From Martinezella calliandrae (lineage in GTDB: Bacteria; Pseudomonadota; Alphaproteobacteria; Rhizobiales; Rhizobiaceae), in contig NZ_JARFYN010000085.1 in NCBI RefSeq assembly GCF_030272695.1, positions 1 through 33,898 of the forward strand: a DNA stretch of 33,898 nucleotides. Direction: 5' to 3'. The position numbers and the translations under genes were made by a program. The notes under the pieces were generated by a model. The model did no database searches and was not told where the DNA came from. It worked only from the letters and a program-made list of their open reading frames with translations. Position 1 is the stretch's first letter, and each line of letters starts with the position of its first letter. Below are positions 23,955 through 31,632 of the stretch, in pieces.

Positions 23955-24587
23955 TCATCTCGGCCGACGGATAGCCCGGATCTTGCCGCTGCTCCCCCCG
24001 CCGCAAAAGAACTGATCTCCACCATCGGACTCGAGCCCCGATACGAAGACGCCCGCAGGCATATTGACGCGCTCCAAGACCTTTTCCGTTACGGGATCCA
24101 CCCGCCGCACGTCGCTCTCCTCGCCTTCCCATGTGGCGTGCCAGAGCTCGCCATCGACCCAGGTGACGCCGGTGACAAAGCGGCTGGATTCGATGGTGCG
24201 AAGAATCGTCCCCGTTTCGGGATCGATCTGATGGATCTTGCGGCCCTGATACTGCCCCACCCAGAGCGTACCCTCAGCCCATGCGAGCCCGGAGTCGCCG
24301 CCGTTGCCCGGAGCCGGGATCATCGAAATCACCTCGCCTGTCTTCGGATCGATCTTCTGGATGCGATCCTCAGCGATCTGAAAGAGATACCGGCCGTCGA
24401 AGGCCGTTCCGGCATGAGAGGCGACATCAATCGCTTCCACGACCTCGCCGGTTGTCGGGTCCAGGGCGTTGAGTTTGTCTCCAGACGCGAACCAGACATG
24501 CTCGCCGTCATAGGTGACGCCGTTCACACGACTGGTAGCCGCAAAAGGCCCATATTCGCGGAGTATTTCGGCTTTAGACTGTTTCAT
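23955..24587 (-). CDS. Glutamine-cyclotransferase-like beta-propeller protein
   Basis: A 210-residue protein made of repeated beta-propeller blades. Recurring units such as NGVTYDGEHVWFASGDKLNA, AFDGRYLFQIAEDRIQKIDP, GLAWAEGTLWVGQYQGRKIH and GVTWVDGELWHATWEGEESD all follow a G-x-aromatic pattern with LDPxTGE turns, as in PQQ-like/SMP-30-like and glutaminyl cyclotransferase families. No signal peptide is visible, so it is likely cytoplasmic. The C-terminus FFCGGGSSGKIRAIRRP looks complete. It is convergent with the VOC gene, and 76 bases separate it from the end of the GFA gene upstream on the same strand. Enzymatic function is not evident. Confidence 0.82.
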   Translation of the reverse strand: MKQSKAEILREYGPFAATSRVNGVTYDGEHVWFASGDKLNALDPTTGEVVEAIDVASHAGTAFDGRYLFQIAEDRIQKIDPKTGEVISMIPAPGNGGDSGLAWAEGTLWVGQYQGRKIHQIDPETGTILRTIESSRFVTGVTWVDGELWHATWEGEESDVRRVDPVTEKVLERVNMPAGVFVSGLESDGGDQFFCGGGSSGKIRAIRRPR

Positions 24588-24663
24588 CGCCTCATCTTAA
24601 TCGCTGTGCAGAAAACCGTGGAGTAACAAAATTGACAGGAATCGACGCGAGCGGCGCTCTATG

Positions 24664-25077
24664 TCAAGTCGTCGGCATCTTATCGAATTTCGGCAGTGCT
24701 GGATCGAGGTGATCCCAGGCATGTCCGGCGGCCGTCCAGGACACCAGCTGCGGCTTATAGCGGCTTGGGTCGTCGAGGCTTGCGGGCGTGACGATAAACA
24801 CATCCGGCATGTCGGGAAATGTCATGTAGACGGACGAACCGCATGTCGGGCAGAAGCCACGCCGCTTTACAGTTCCGCCGTCACCGACGGTCTGCCAATG
24901 TGATGGTTCTCCTTCGACCTTCACCTCGGCTGCGACAAAAGTCAGGTGCGATTGATGTCCGGTGCCGCTGTCGCGCTGACACTGCCGGCACTGACAGTCA
25001 ACCATGACAGCAGGTTCACCCGCGATCTCATAGTGGATCGCACCACAGGCGCAGCCACCGGTATAAAGATTGTTCAT
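24664..25077 (-). CDS. GFA family (glutathione-dependent formaldehyde-activating type) zinc protein
   Basis: A 137-residue protein of the GFA/CENP-V fold. Zinc cysteines are in place: GGCACG near the N-terminus, DCQCRQCQRDSG in the middle and FCPTCGSSVYM toward the C-terminus. The start at 25077 (MNNLYTGGCACG) has GGGAGAA 5 bases upstream; an in-frame start at 25098 would overlap the SRPBCC stop by 4 bases and is the alternative. Despite the family name, most members have no shown formaldehyde activity. Last gene of the ArsR-SRPBCC-GFA operon. Confidence 0.9.
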   Translation of the reverse strand: MNNLYTGGCACGAIHYEIAGEPAVMVDCQCRQCQRDSGTGHQSHLTFVAAEVKVEGEPSHWQTVGDGGTVKRRGFCPTCGSSVYMTFPDMPDVFIVTPASLDDPSRYKPQLVSWTAAGHAWDHLDPALPKFDKMPTT

Positions 25078-25094
25078 ATTGTTCTCCCGTTGCT

Positions 25095-25571
25095 TCAATG
25101 CGTTTGCGAGGACGCCTCTTCGGCGATCACTATGTCGAGCTTCTTGACCACCTTTTTCCAGCCTTCGCCCATGTTGCGATAAGCGGTGTCGTTCTTCGGA
25201 AGCACGAAGCCGGAATGGACGAGGCGCAGGCGCGTGCCTGCCTCGGCCTTGGAGAGGGTGAAGGTGACCACCGTCTCCAGTTTTGAGCCATAGCCGTCAT
25301 TGCTCTCATGGCCGCCCTTCCACGCGTAGGACAGCCGCTCATTGGCCACCACCTCAAGCACCTCGCAGTGAATGGTACCGTCCCATTCGCCAGCCGGCGT
25401 GGTTTGAAAGGTGAAGTGGCAGCCAGCCACAGGCTCGAAGCCCTTCGGCGCCATCAACCAACGGCCGATCAGCTCGCCGTTGGTCAAGACTTTCCAGACA
25501 ACAGTCGGCGCATGCGGGAAGACTTCTTCGGCCACGATGGCCTGCATGTTCGGGCTCACGGCTTGGTTCAT
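25095..25571 (-). CDS. SRPBCC (AHSA1-like) domain protein
   Basis: A 158-residue START/SRPBCC superfamily protein. The N-terminal VFPHAPTVVWKVLTNGELIG, RWLMAP and GCHFTFQTTPAGEWDGTIHC strands, and the C-terminal GTRLRLVHSGFVLP and GEGWKKVVKKLDIVIAEE helix, fit the AHSA1 type. These proteins bind hydrophobic ligands; in ArsR-SRPBCC pairs the function is generally unknown. The start overlaps the ArsR stop by 4 bases (ATGA), so the two are translationally coupled. Confidence 0.9.
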   Translation of the reverse strand: MNQAVSPNMQAIVAEEVFPHAPTVVWKVLTNGELIGRWLMAPKGFEPVAGCHFTFQTTPAGEWDGTIHCEVLEVVANERLSYAWKGGHESNDGYGSKLETVVTFTLSKAEAGTRLRLVHSGFVLPKNDTAYRNMGEGWKKVVKKLDIVIAEEASSQTH

Positions 25572-25897
25572 GGATCGATCTCCTTCAGGAGGGTTCTGAG
25601 ATTGGTGAAACGCTCGCGCCAGAAGACGCCATAGTGGCTCATCCAGTCCACGAGAGGCGTCAAACCTTCCGGTTCGGCGCGATAGTAGACATTCCTGCCT
25701 TCAGGCCGCTCCGCGACCAGGCCAGCTTGTTTCAGCGATTTGAGGTGCTGGGAGATAGCGCCCTGCGTCACGCCGCTCCCCCGTGTCAGTTCGACCACCG
25801 TAATTTCATCCGAACTTACGATCCGCTCGTAGACCGCTCGCCGCGTAGGATCTGCAAGTGCACGCATGACATTGGTAATGGAGGCCGGTTCGATCAT
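25568..25897 (-). CDS. ArsR family transcriptional repressor
   Basis: A 109-residue winged-helix repressor. IEPASITNVMRALADPTRRA starts the first helices; the recognition helix region is VTQGAISQHLKSLKQAGLVA and the wing is ERPEGRNVYYRAEPEGLTPL. The usual ArsR metal cysteines (CxC) are lacking, so it is not a metal sensor of the SmtB/ArsR kind; it belongs to the group paired with SRPBCC proteins. First gene of the operon, with a palindromic operator candidate 18 bases upstream of its ATG. Confidence 0.92.
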   Translation of the reverse strand: MIEPASITNVMRALADPTRRAVYERIVSSDEITVVELTRGSGVTQGAISQHLKSLKQAGLVAERPEGRNVYYRAEPEGLTPLVDWMSHYGVFWRERFTNLRTLLKEIDP

Positions 25898-26381
25898 GAA
25901 AATACGATAGTTGAGACTAATTGATTAGTCAACACTATTTATTTTCGACGATGCTGATTGCCCCGCAACTCATCCCTGCACCACGGTGCGGAGCATTGCT
26001 GAGAGTGTTTTATCTTCAAGCGCTCTGAGGGGCAGGCCCCGCAAGCATCGTGCGGTGATCCAATCCGCAAATGATGTGTCTTGTTGGGACCATGCTACTT
26101 AGACGGATGCAGCATGTAGACGATACATTTCCCGGGAGACCGGATGGTCGCAAACGCAATCGACCCCGTCCTTGGCGAAAGACATTCGGCCTATCAAATG
26201 CAATACAGCGGATGCGACAGGAGCCCATCGCACCCGCTTCATGCCTTTTCTTCGACGATGGCAAACTTCTCGGCCTTTCACCTCAACAGCGGCACTGCGA
26301 TCCAGGCAGTTTTTGTCTTTAGGATCATACGGATCGCAGTGGCGTTGTCGTATTTGTGAAGCGCGATTTGCCGGATTCCGT
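25898..26381. other. Intergenic stretch left of the GH26-like gene
   Basis: About 480 bases. Apart from the palindrome at 25915-25930 at its left edge I see no recognisable gene, repeat or RNA. Open frames on both strands here show no family features. Confidence 0.5.
25915..25930. promoter_or_regulatory. Operator-like palindrome for the ArsR operon
   Basis: GACTAAT-TG-ATTAGTC is a perfect 7+7 palindrome with a 2-base centre, 18 bases upstream of the arsR-like start. AT-rich arms of this size next to the promoter are typical ArsR-family binding sites, so autorepression is likely. Confidence 0.65.
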
Positions 26382-27341
26382 CTAATTTGTAGCCTCTCTG
26401 ACAACGCGCCAGTTGGGGAGACCATAGGGTTTGGGCCAAGGATAGAGCTCCTTGTCATCGAAGTAGACAACGGCCGTCAAATTCGGAAATTCGGGATATC
26501 GCCTGGCAGCGTTCGCCGCCCAATTACCGACATATGATGCGTCCCCTTCGTAACCGAGTTCGGCAACGACGACGGGCTTAGCAAAACCCTGGACCAGCCG
26601 GTATTTGGGCGCCAGCAATTGCGCAAACGTCCGATCTGCGCCGAAATGATCCTTGTCGAATTGTTGCAGGCCGAACACTGACAGGCCGATAACGTCGACG
26701 ACATCATTTCCGGGATAGAATGCGGCAAGGCCGGGCTCGCCCTTGGGCGACCACATATATTTCGCCGACTTGTCATGCTTGCGACAAACATCCACCATTC
26801 GCCGGTAGGCAGCGACGTAGCTGCTCGGTTGCCAGTGCGACCAGGTGAACCGGTTTTCGATTTCGTCCATCTCCTGCGCCCAGCGGATGGTCACATCACT
26901 CTTAAGCGTCGCCGCGGTCGAGCAGACGGCAGCCATGTTGCTGTCGTACTTGCCAGCGAGGATGCCTTCGAGCAGCTTCTCGGATGTTGTTCGCCAATCT
27001 GTCGACCAGGACCACGGCTCCACCGTGATCAGAAGCTTCCGTCCCCGCTTCTGGGCGTACTCATCGGCGAGCGTCAGGGTCGACAGATCGACATCTTCCC
27101 AAGGGAGAAACACATGCTCGATCTTTGAGTTCTGGTCGTTGCTGAAATCACCGTGGGGATCATATGCGCCGAAATTTACGGAATCCGGACCGATTTTCGG
27201 CCGCTTGTCAGTTATCGGGTCGGCCTGAACCGCTCCGACAGCCGGGATTCCGCGGGGTATACTTGCCGCCAGGATTGTTCCCGTCGTCGCCAGAGTTACA
27301 AATAGGCCGACCGCTGCTGCCTTGGTTTTCTTGTTGCTCAT
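26382..27341 (-). CDS. Secreted GH26-like glycoside hydrolase
   Basis: A 319-residue protein with an N-terminal signal/anchor (KKTKAAAVGLFVTLATTGTI then LAAS). The catalytic domain resembles GH26 endo-glycanases: RWAQEMDE holds the proposed acid/base Glu157, and KPVVVAELGYEG the proposed nucleophile Glu261; the WSHWQPSSYVAAYRRMVDVC and AKYMWSPKGEP segments are also family-like. It probably trims or cuts the polysaccharide made by the membrane glycosyltransferase next to it, in the periplasm or outside. A very strong AGGAGGAAGACCCA site precedes the ATG. It is the last gene of the uxs-uxe-GT2 operon, 60 bases after GT2. Substrate is not determined. Confidence 0.82.
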   Translation of the reverse strand: MSNKKTKAAAVGLFVTLATTGTILAASIPRGIPAVGAVQADPITDKRPKIGPDSVNFGAYDPHGDFSNDQNSKIEHVFLPWEDVDLSTLTLADEYAQKRGRKLLITVEPWSWSTDWRTTSEKLLEGILAGKYDSNMAAVCSTAATLKSDVTIRWAQEMDEIENRFTWSHWQPSSYVAAYRRMVDVCRKHDKSAKYMWSPKGEPGLAAFYPGNDVVDVIGLSVFGLQQFDKDHFGADRTFAQLLAPKYRLVQGFAKPVVVAELGYEGDASYVGNWAANAARRYPEFPNLTAVVYFDDKELYPWPKPYGLPNWRVVREATN

Positions 27342-27401
27342 TGGGTCTTCCTCCTGTCAACAAAACACTGGAATCGTTTGCCTGCTCGTCGGTTCTGATC
27401 C

Positions 27402-29264
27402 TCAGATCGGATCCGACTGCTCTTCTTCATCAAGCTCGGTGTTCGACATGGCGGGCAGCCAATGCGGCTTGAACGTGAACCGGTGGAGGTCTTGCCTGCC
27501 AAAGCCCGCACCAGCCACCGCATAGGTCGCTTCATAAAGCCTCAATCGCCCGGCGCCCCACGTCAGAGACGCCAATCCTTCCGTTCCGCGTTCAACGGTG
27601 GCTAAACCCGGAGCAGCGATGAGACAAAGGAGGCCTGCGGCCATGACCGGCCGATACGTATTTGCTCTGATCTTGACGACATTTTCCCGAGAGTGCTGGA
27701 TGACTATTGTCAGCAAAAGAAGGGTGTAGAGCACCGAATTGATAATGCCGAAGATATAGAAACCCCGCGTTTCACCAGCGTTGCTGACAAGAAGAACCGG
27801 CGCCACGGAAGCGAGTGACAGAACGGCGTAGGGTATCAAGACCCGCCAGGGCAGCGGGTCCACTTCAGAGGCGCCTTTGGGCGTGATGCGAAAATCGACA
27901 TAAGAGCCGGTCATCCAGTCCCTGACGGCAGCGACCGTGCCAGCCAGCGCCCACGGCCAACGTGCGAAAAGGAAAAACACCGCCTCCCAGCTCAAAATCT
28001 TGGCATCGAACGGCCGGAATGAACCGCTGGCTCGCCAACGATGGGCCAAGACCGTCAACGTGATAGAGAGCGGCGCGAAATGCGCAAGAAATTCGGGATA
28101 GCCCACCGCAGCGAAGTTCTGATGGCAGGCCAGCGCGAGAATTGGCATGACGAACATCAGGGCCATGAACAGCGCGAAAAGCGGATACCACAACTGAGCG
28201 AACAGAAATTGGCACTTCAATCTCAGGGGCAAGCGCGAAAGGTAAATCGGTGTATATCGCAGCAGCAGCATGACAAGGCTGCGTGACCACTGAAATTCCT
28301 GAGTGATGAGATCCGCAAATGTGCGGGGGCCGTCACCATGCGCGATGGCATCAAGCGCGTGCACACCACGCCAGCCATGTGCGTTCATAATCAACGTTGT
28401 CGAATGGTCTTCCGCAAGTTCCGGTCCCAGTCCACCAATTTCCTTGAGGGCGGCGGTGCGCACCGCATAGTGGGATCCGATGCAAAGAGGAGCGAGCCCG
28501 CAATTGTAGCCGGCCTGGAGGGAGCCATGCATGCTCGCCTCCGCGTAAAGCCGCCCGCGTGCAGCCCAGCTTTCAGATGCATTGCGATCACAGATGCTCG
28601 GCGCGGAGACGTAGCCAACTAAGGGATCGCCAAAGGGGCGCAGCATTTCGACGAGATAGCCGGGTTGCGGAACATGGTCCGCATCGAGCTGCACGACGAA
28701 ATCGTAGCGGTCGTAGCCGTAATGATCGTAGAAAAAGGCGAGATTGCCCTCCTTGCATCGCGTGCGGCGCGGCCAGCTTGTACGGTGATAATCCGGCCTG
28801 TTCTTTCGCGTCGAAACCAGGACGCCGCGCTGTTTGCACCAATTCAACGTCTCGGGGCTCGGATCTTCATCGGCGAGCCATGTATCGTGCAGAAATGCTT
28901 GGTCGAGCATCGCTTGCAAGGTCGTTGCCACGACGGAAAAAGGCTCGGACGGGGCTTTGGTCACAATCATGGCGACACGGCTGCCGACCGGCAGCTTCAG
29001 TTGTCCGCTGGGTTTGCGCGCGCGGTAGAATATTGCAATGAAATAGGCCGGCAGAAGGGTGACCCAAGCCAATATGGCTGTAACCAGGGTGAAGCGCCAA
29101 AAGCCGGTATAATGCTCTGGCTTCAGCCACCAGGTCCAGAAATAAACAAGCATTGCCAGCCAGATCGCAGCACCGACAAGATATTCCCTGCGGTACCGAC
29201 CTTCGAGAACCGGGACTAGCGGCTCAGACGTGTCCGACGCGATTTTATCAGCAACATCCGTCAT
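27402..29264 (-). CDS. BcsA-like membrane glycosyltransferase family 2
   Basis: A 620-residue processive-type glycosyltransferase. Two membrane segments (about residues 28-48 and 58-80) precede the GT2 catalytic domain; LADEDPSP marks the first aspartates, VVQLDADHVPQPGYL gives D-x-D at 194-196, ELAEDHSTTL gives the catalytic AED at 284-286, and TQEFQWSRS is a variant of the Q-x-x-R-W product motif. Several more membrane helices follow (about 350-390, 430-450 and after 480). No C-terminal PilZ domain is present, unlike BcsA, so any c-di-GMP control must come from elsewhere. It overlaps the 4-epimerase by 4 bases. It should polymerise and export a polysaccharide from UDP-sugars made upstream. 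Confidence 0.9.
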   Translation of the reverse strand: MTDVADKIASDTSEPLVPVLEGRYRREYLVGAAIWLAMLVYFWTWWLKPEHYTGFWRFTLVTAILAWVTLLPAYFIAIFYRARKPSGQLKLPVGSRVAMIVTKAPSEPFSVVATTLQAMLDQAFLHDTWLADEDPSPETLNWCKQRGVLVSTRKNRPDYHRTSWPRRTRCKEGNLAFFYDHYGYDRYDFVVQLDADHVPQPGYLVEMLRPFGDPLVGYVSAPSICDRNASESWAARGRLYAEASMHGSLQAGYNCGLAPLCIGSHYAVRTAALKEIGGLGPELAEDHSTTLIMNAHGWRGVHALDAIAHGDGPRTFADLITQEFQWSRSLVMLLLRYTPIYLSRLPLRLKCQFLFAQLWYPLFALFMALMFVMPILALACHQNFAAVGYPEFLAHFAPLSITLTVLAHRWRASGSFRPFDAKILSWEAVFFLFARWPWALAGTVAAVRDWMTGSYVDFRITPKGASEVDPLPWRVLIPYAVLSLASVAPVLLVSNAGETRGFYIFGIINSVLYTLLLLTIVIQHSRENVVKIRANTYRPVMAAGLLCLIAAPGLATVERGTEGLASLTWGAGRLRLYEATYAVAGAGFGRQDLHRFTFKPHWLPAMSNTELDEEEQSDPI

Positions 29265-30247
29265 GCCCGAGACTCCAAGCCAAAGAAGGGGGCCGCGGTG
29301 CGGATGATCGTGTCGATGTCGGAATATTCCGGCGAGAAGCCGAGCGTTTCACGCGCTAAGGCCGGATCAGCGTATAAAGCCGGCGGGTCACCGGCCCGTC
29401 GTGGATTGATGTCAACCGGTACTTGGCGACCAGTGACGCGGGCGATGGCCTTCAGGATTTCGCCTATCGACAAGCCACGACCGGTTCCGAGATTGACTGC
29501 GAGGTTCGGCCCACCGTTGATGAGGTGTTCAAGCGCCAGAACATGGGCGCGCGCCAAATCCGTCACATGGATATAGTCGCGGACGCAGGTTCCGTCTTCC
29601 GTATCGTAGTCATCGCCGAAAATGCCGAGGTGCGAGATCGCCGCGCTGGCCGCGAGTAGTGCTCTTGGAATGAGATGCGTCTCCGGCTCATGCCATTCGC
29701 CGAGTTCGCCATCGGGATCTGCCCCGCAAGCGTTGAAGTACCTCAGCGCAACATATTTCAGGTCATAGGCCGTCGCATAATCCCGCAGGACCTGCTCGGC
29801 AATGAGCTTCGTCCTGCCGTAGGGATTGATCGGCTGCTGCGCCGTTGTCTCCGTTATCGGGAGAGCCTGTGGAGTGCCATAGGTCGCGCAGCTCGAGGAG
29901 AATATGATCTTGTCGATTTTGGCCTGACGGCAGGCATCCAGGAGGGACACTGTGCCGATGACGTTGTTTCGGTAATATTTCGCGGGGTCTTCGACGGATT
30001 CTCCGACATAGGCGGACGCAGCAAAATGCACGACTGCATCCGGCTTGTATTGCATGAGGGTCCGCGTCAAGCCGCTCGTGTCGAGAATGTCGCCGTGCAC
30101 GAAGGGTCCCCAACGCACTGAGGAGCGATGTCCCGTGACCAGATTATCAAAGACGATCGGCTCTATATCGTTCGAGTGAAGCAACTTTGCCGTGTGGCTG
30201 CCGATATATCCGGCGCCACCGGCTACCAGAACTTTTCGTTGCGACAT
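29261..30247 (-). CDS. uxe: UDP-xylose 4-epimerase / UDP-glucose 4-epimerase-like SDR
   Basis: A 328-residue extended SDR. VLVAGGAGYIGSH carries the NAD-binding GxxGxxG, FSSSCATYG the catalytic serine region, and NPYGRTK the YxxxK pair (Tyr143, Lys147). The start at 30247 is chosen because its ATG overlaps the stop of the upstream uxs gene by one base (TGATG), with TAGGGACC as ribosome site. By sequence alone it reads as GalE; placed right behind UDP-xylose synthase it is better called a UDP-xylose 4-epimerase giving UDP-arabinose, as known for the Sinorhizobium meliloti pair Uxs1/Uxe. It overlaps the glycosyltransferase by 4 bases. The exact substrate is an inference from context. Confidence 0.82.
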   Translation of the reverse strand: MSQRKVLVAGGAGYIGSHTAKLLHSNDIEPIVFDNLVTGHRSSVRWGPFVHGDILDTSGLTRTLMQYKPDAVVHFAASAYVGESVEDPAKYYRNNVIGTVSLLDACRQAKIDKIIFSSSCATYGTPQALPITETTAQQPINPYGRTKLIAEQVLRDYATAYDLKYVALRYFNACGADPDGELGEWHEPETHLIPRALLAASAAISHLGIFGDDYDTEDGTCVRDYIHVTDLARAHVLALEHLINGGPNLAVNLGTGRGLSIGEILKAIARVTGRQVPVDINPRRAGDPPALYADPALARETLGFSPEYSDIDTIIRTAAPFFGLESRA

Positions 30248-31296
30248 CACGCGGTCCCTACCCATTCATGTGCTTCTACGGTCAGGAGGCGGTCGAAATA
30301 GCAGATCGTCCTTTCCAGGCCGGTGGATAGCGGCACCAAGGGCTGCCAGCCCAATTTGGTCTGTGCAAGCGATATGTCGGGCCGGCGCTGCTGCGGATCG
30401 TCTGTCGGCAACGGCTTACGAATGGTCTTCGAGCGCGAGCCCGTCAGTTTGATTACCTGTTCGGCGAGTTCCAGAATGGTGAATTCACCCGGGTTCCCAA
30501 GATTGACTGGCCCGGTGAATGATGGGTCGGTCGCCATCAATTGCAGAAAGCCCTCGATGAGGTCATCGACAAAGCAGAACGAGCGTGTCTGCGAGCCATC
30601 GCCGTAGATGGTTATGTCCTGGTCTTTCAGAGCCTGCACGATGAAGTTTGAAACAACACGGCCGTCGTCGGGACGCATGTGGGGGCCATATGTATTGAAG
30701 ATTCGCGCGACCTTGATCTCGACGTCGTATCTCTGATGAAAATCATAAAACAGCGTTTCGGCGCTGCGCTTACCTTCGTCATAGCAGGATCGAGGACCAA
30801 ACGGGTTCACGTTCCCCCAATAACCCTCAACCTGCGGATGTACAAGCGGATCGCCGTATACTTCCGACGTAGAGGCTTGGAAGATGCGGGCACCGGTGCG
30901 TGCAGCCAGTTCCAGTAAATTGAGCGCACCGAAGACGGATGTCTTCATCGTATGCACCGGATCAGCCTGATAGTGGGGAGGTGATGCGGGGCAGGCAAGG
31001 TTGTAGATCTCATCGACTTCGATATCGATCGGATCAACGACGTCGTGCCTTATGACGCTGAAGCGCTTGAAGTCCCGCAGGTGGCTGATATTGCGTTCCA
31101 GTCCCGTCGAGAAATTGTCGACGCAGATGACCGTATGCCCCAATTTGAGAAGGCGCTCGCAAAGATGCGATCCAAGAAAACCTGCGCCACCGGCGACCAT
31201 AATGTGCCGAGCCTGCTGCTTTGAACGAAGGATGCGTATTTCGCTAATGAGCGTATCGGTATTAATACGGTTATTGATCGGACGCATGACTTTCAT
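30247..31296 (-). CDS. uxs1: UDP-glucuronate decarboxylase (UDP-xylose synthase)
   Basis: A 349-residue SDR that turns UDP-glucuronate into UDP-xylose with loss of CO2. VAGGAGFLGSHLCERLLKLG holds GxxGxxG (36-42), NLACPASPPHYQADPVHTMK is the UXS-specific loop, ASTSEVYGDP the Ser/Thr site, SCYDEGKR the YxxxK pair (Tyr172, Lys176), and RIFNTYGPHMRPDDGRVVSN the UDP-sugar region. The first about 30 residues are an extra N-terminal tail. GGGGTT lies upstream of the ATG. It is first in uxs-uxe-GT2-GH26 and lies behind a CuxR-like activator gene with 336 bases between. Confidence 0.92.
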   Translation of the reverse strand: MKVMRPINNRINTDTLISEIRILRSKQQARHIMVAGGAGFLGSHLCERLLKLGHTVICVDNFSTGLERNISHLRDFKRFSVIRHDVVDPIDIEVDEIYNLACPASPPHYQADPVHTMKTSVFGALNLLELAARTGARIFQASTSEVYGDPLVHPQVEGYWGNVNPFGPRSCYDEGKRSAETLFYDFHQRYDVEIKVARIFNTYGPHMRPDDGRVVSNFIVQALKDQDITIYGDGSQTRSFCFVDDLIEGFLQLMATDPSFTGPVNLGNPGEFTILELAEQVIKLTGSRSKTIRKPLPTDDPQQRRPDISLAQTKLGWQPLVPLSTGLERTICYFDRLLTVEAHEWVGTA

Positions 31297-31416
31297 TGAT
31301 CTAACCCCAAAGTCTGCCTATTCTTTGCCGATCGAAGGCACACTTGTGGTGCGCAAAACCGGATCAAAGCGTTGTATTCGGCGTTGTTATGATGGTTTTT
31401 TTATACTTTCTCATAT

Positions 31417-31432
31417 TCTAACTGTCGTTAGA
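31417..31432. promoter_or_regulatory. Palindrome upstream of uxs
   Basis: TCTAAC-TGTC-GTTAGA is a perfect 6+6 inverted repeat 120 bases upstream of the uxs start, followed toward uxs by an AT-rich tract that could hold the promoter. The position suits an activator site for the operon. Binding protein unknown. Confidence 0.45.
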
Positions 31433-31481
31433 CGCGAATCCTGAAACTTGCCGTAGCGTCCATATTTGCAACAGCAGGTCT

Positions 31482-31508
31482 TGCCGATCGCGATTTTTGG
31501 AATCGGCA
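31482..31508. repeat. Inverted repeat between cuxR-like gene and uxs
   Basis: TGCCGAT (31482-31488) and ATCGGCA (31502-31508) are exact inverted arms around 13 bases. It lies 125 bases downstream of the cuxR-like stop and could end that transcript or act as an operator; no T-run supports a classical terminator. Confidence 0.35.
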
Positions 31509-31632
31509 CGCAGCTACGGGTCTTAAGTTGAGAAATCTGGCTATCGTGCGCCGACAATTGGCGCCGTCGGTTGCCTATGGCAGCCGCCCGAGGGGAGCAC
31601 CCCTGCCAGGCACTAACTGCAGATGGCTTGCA

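Larger units (their letters stand above)
31297..31632. other. Intergenic region upstream of the polysaccharide operon
   Basis: This gap should hold the promoter of the uxs operon (reading leftward). It contains the palindrome at 31417-31432, an AT-rich tract at 31391-31416 between that palindrome and uxs, and a second inverted repeat at 31482-31508. No gene is recognised. Confidence 0.6.

Noticed and set aside
26016..26470. Open frames on both strands in the gap before the GH26-like gene, at first suspected to be transposase debris
   Set aside because: No DDE motif, terminal repeats or family pattern could be seen in any frame.
28000..29264. Cellulose synthase (bcsA) identity for the membrane glycosyltransferase
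   Set aside because: No C-terminal PilZ domain, no bcsB/bcsZ neighbours, and the flanking uxs/uxe-like genes point to a pentose-containing polymer.
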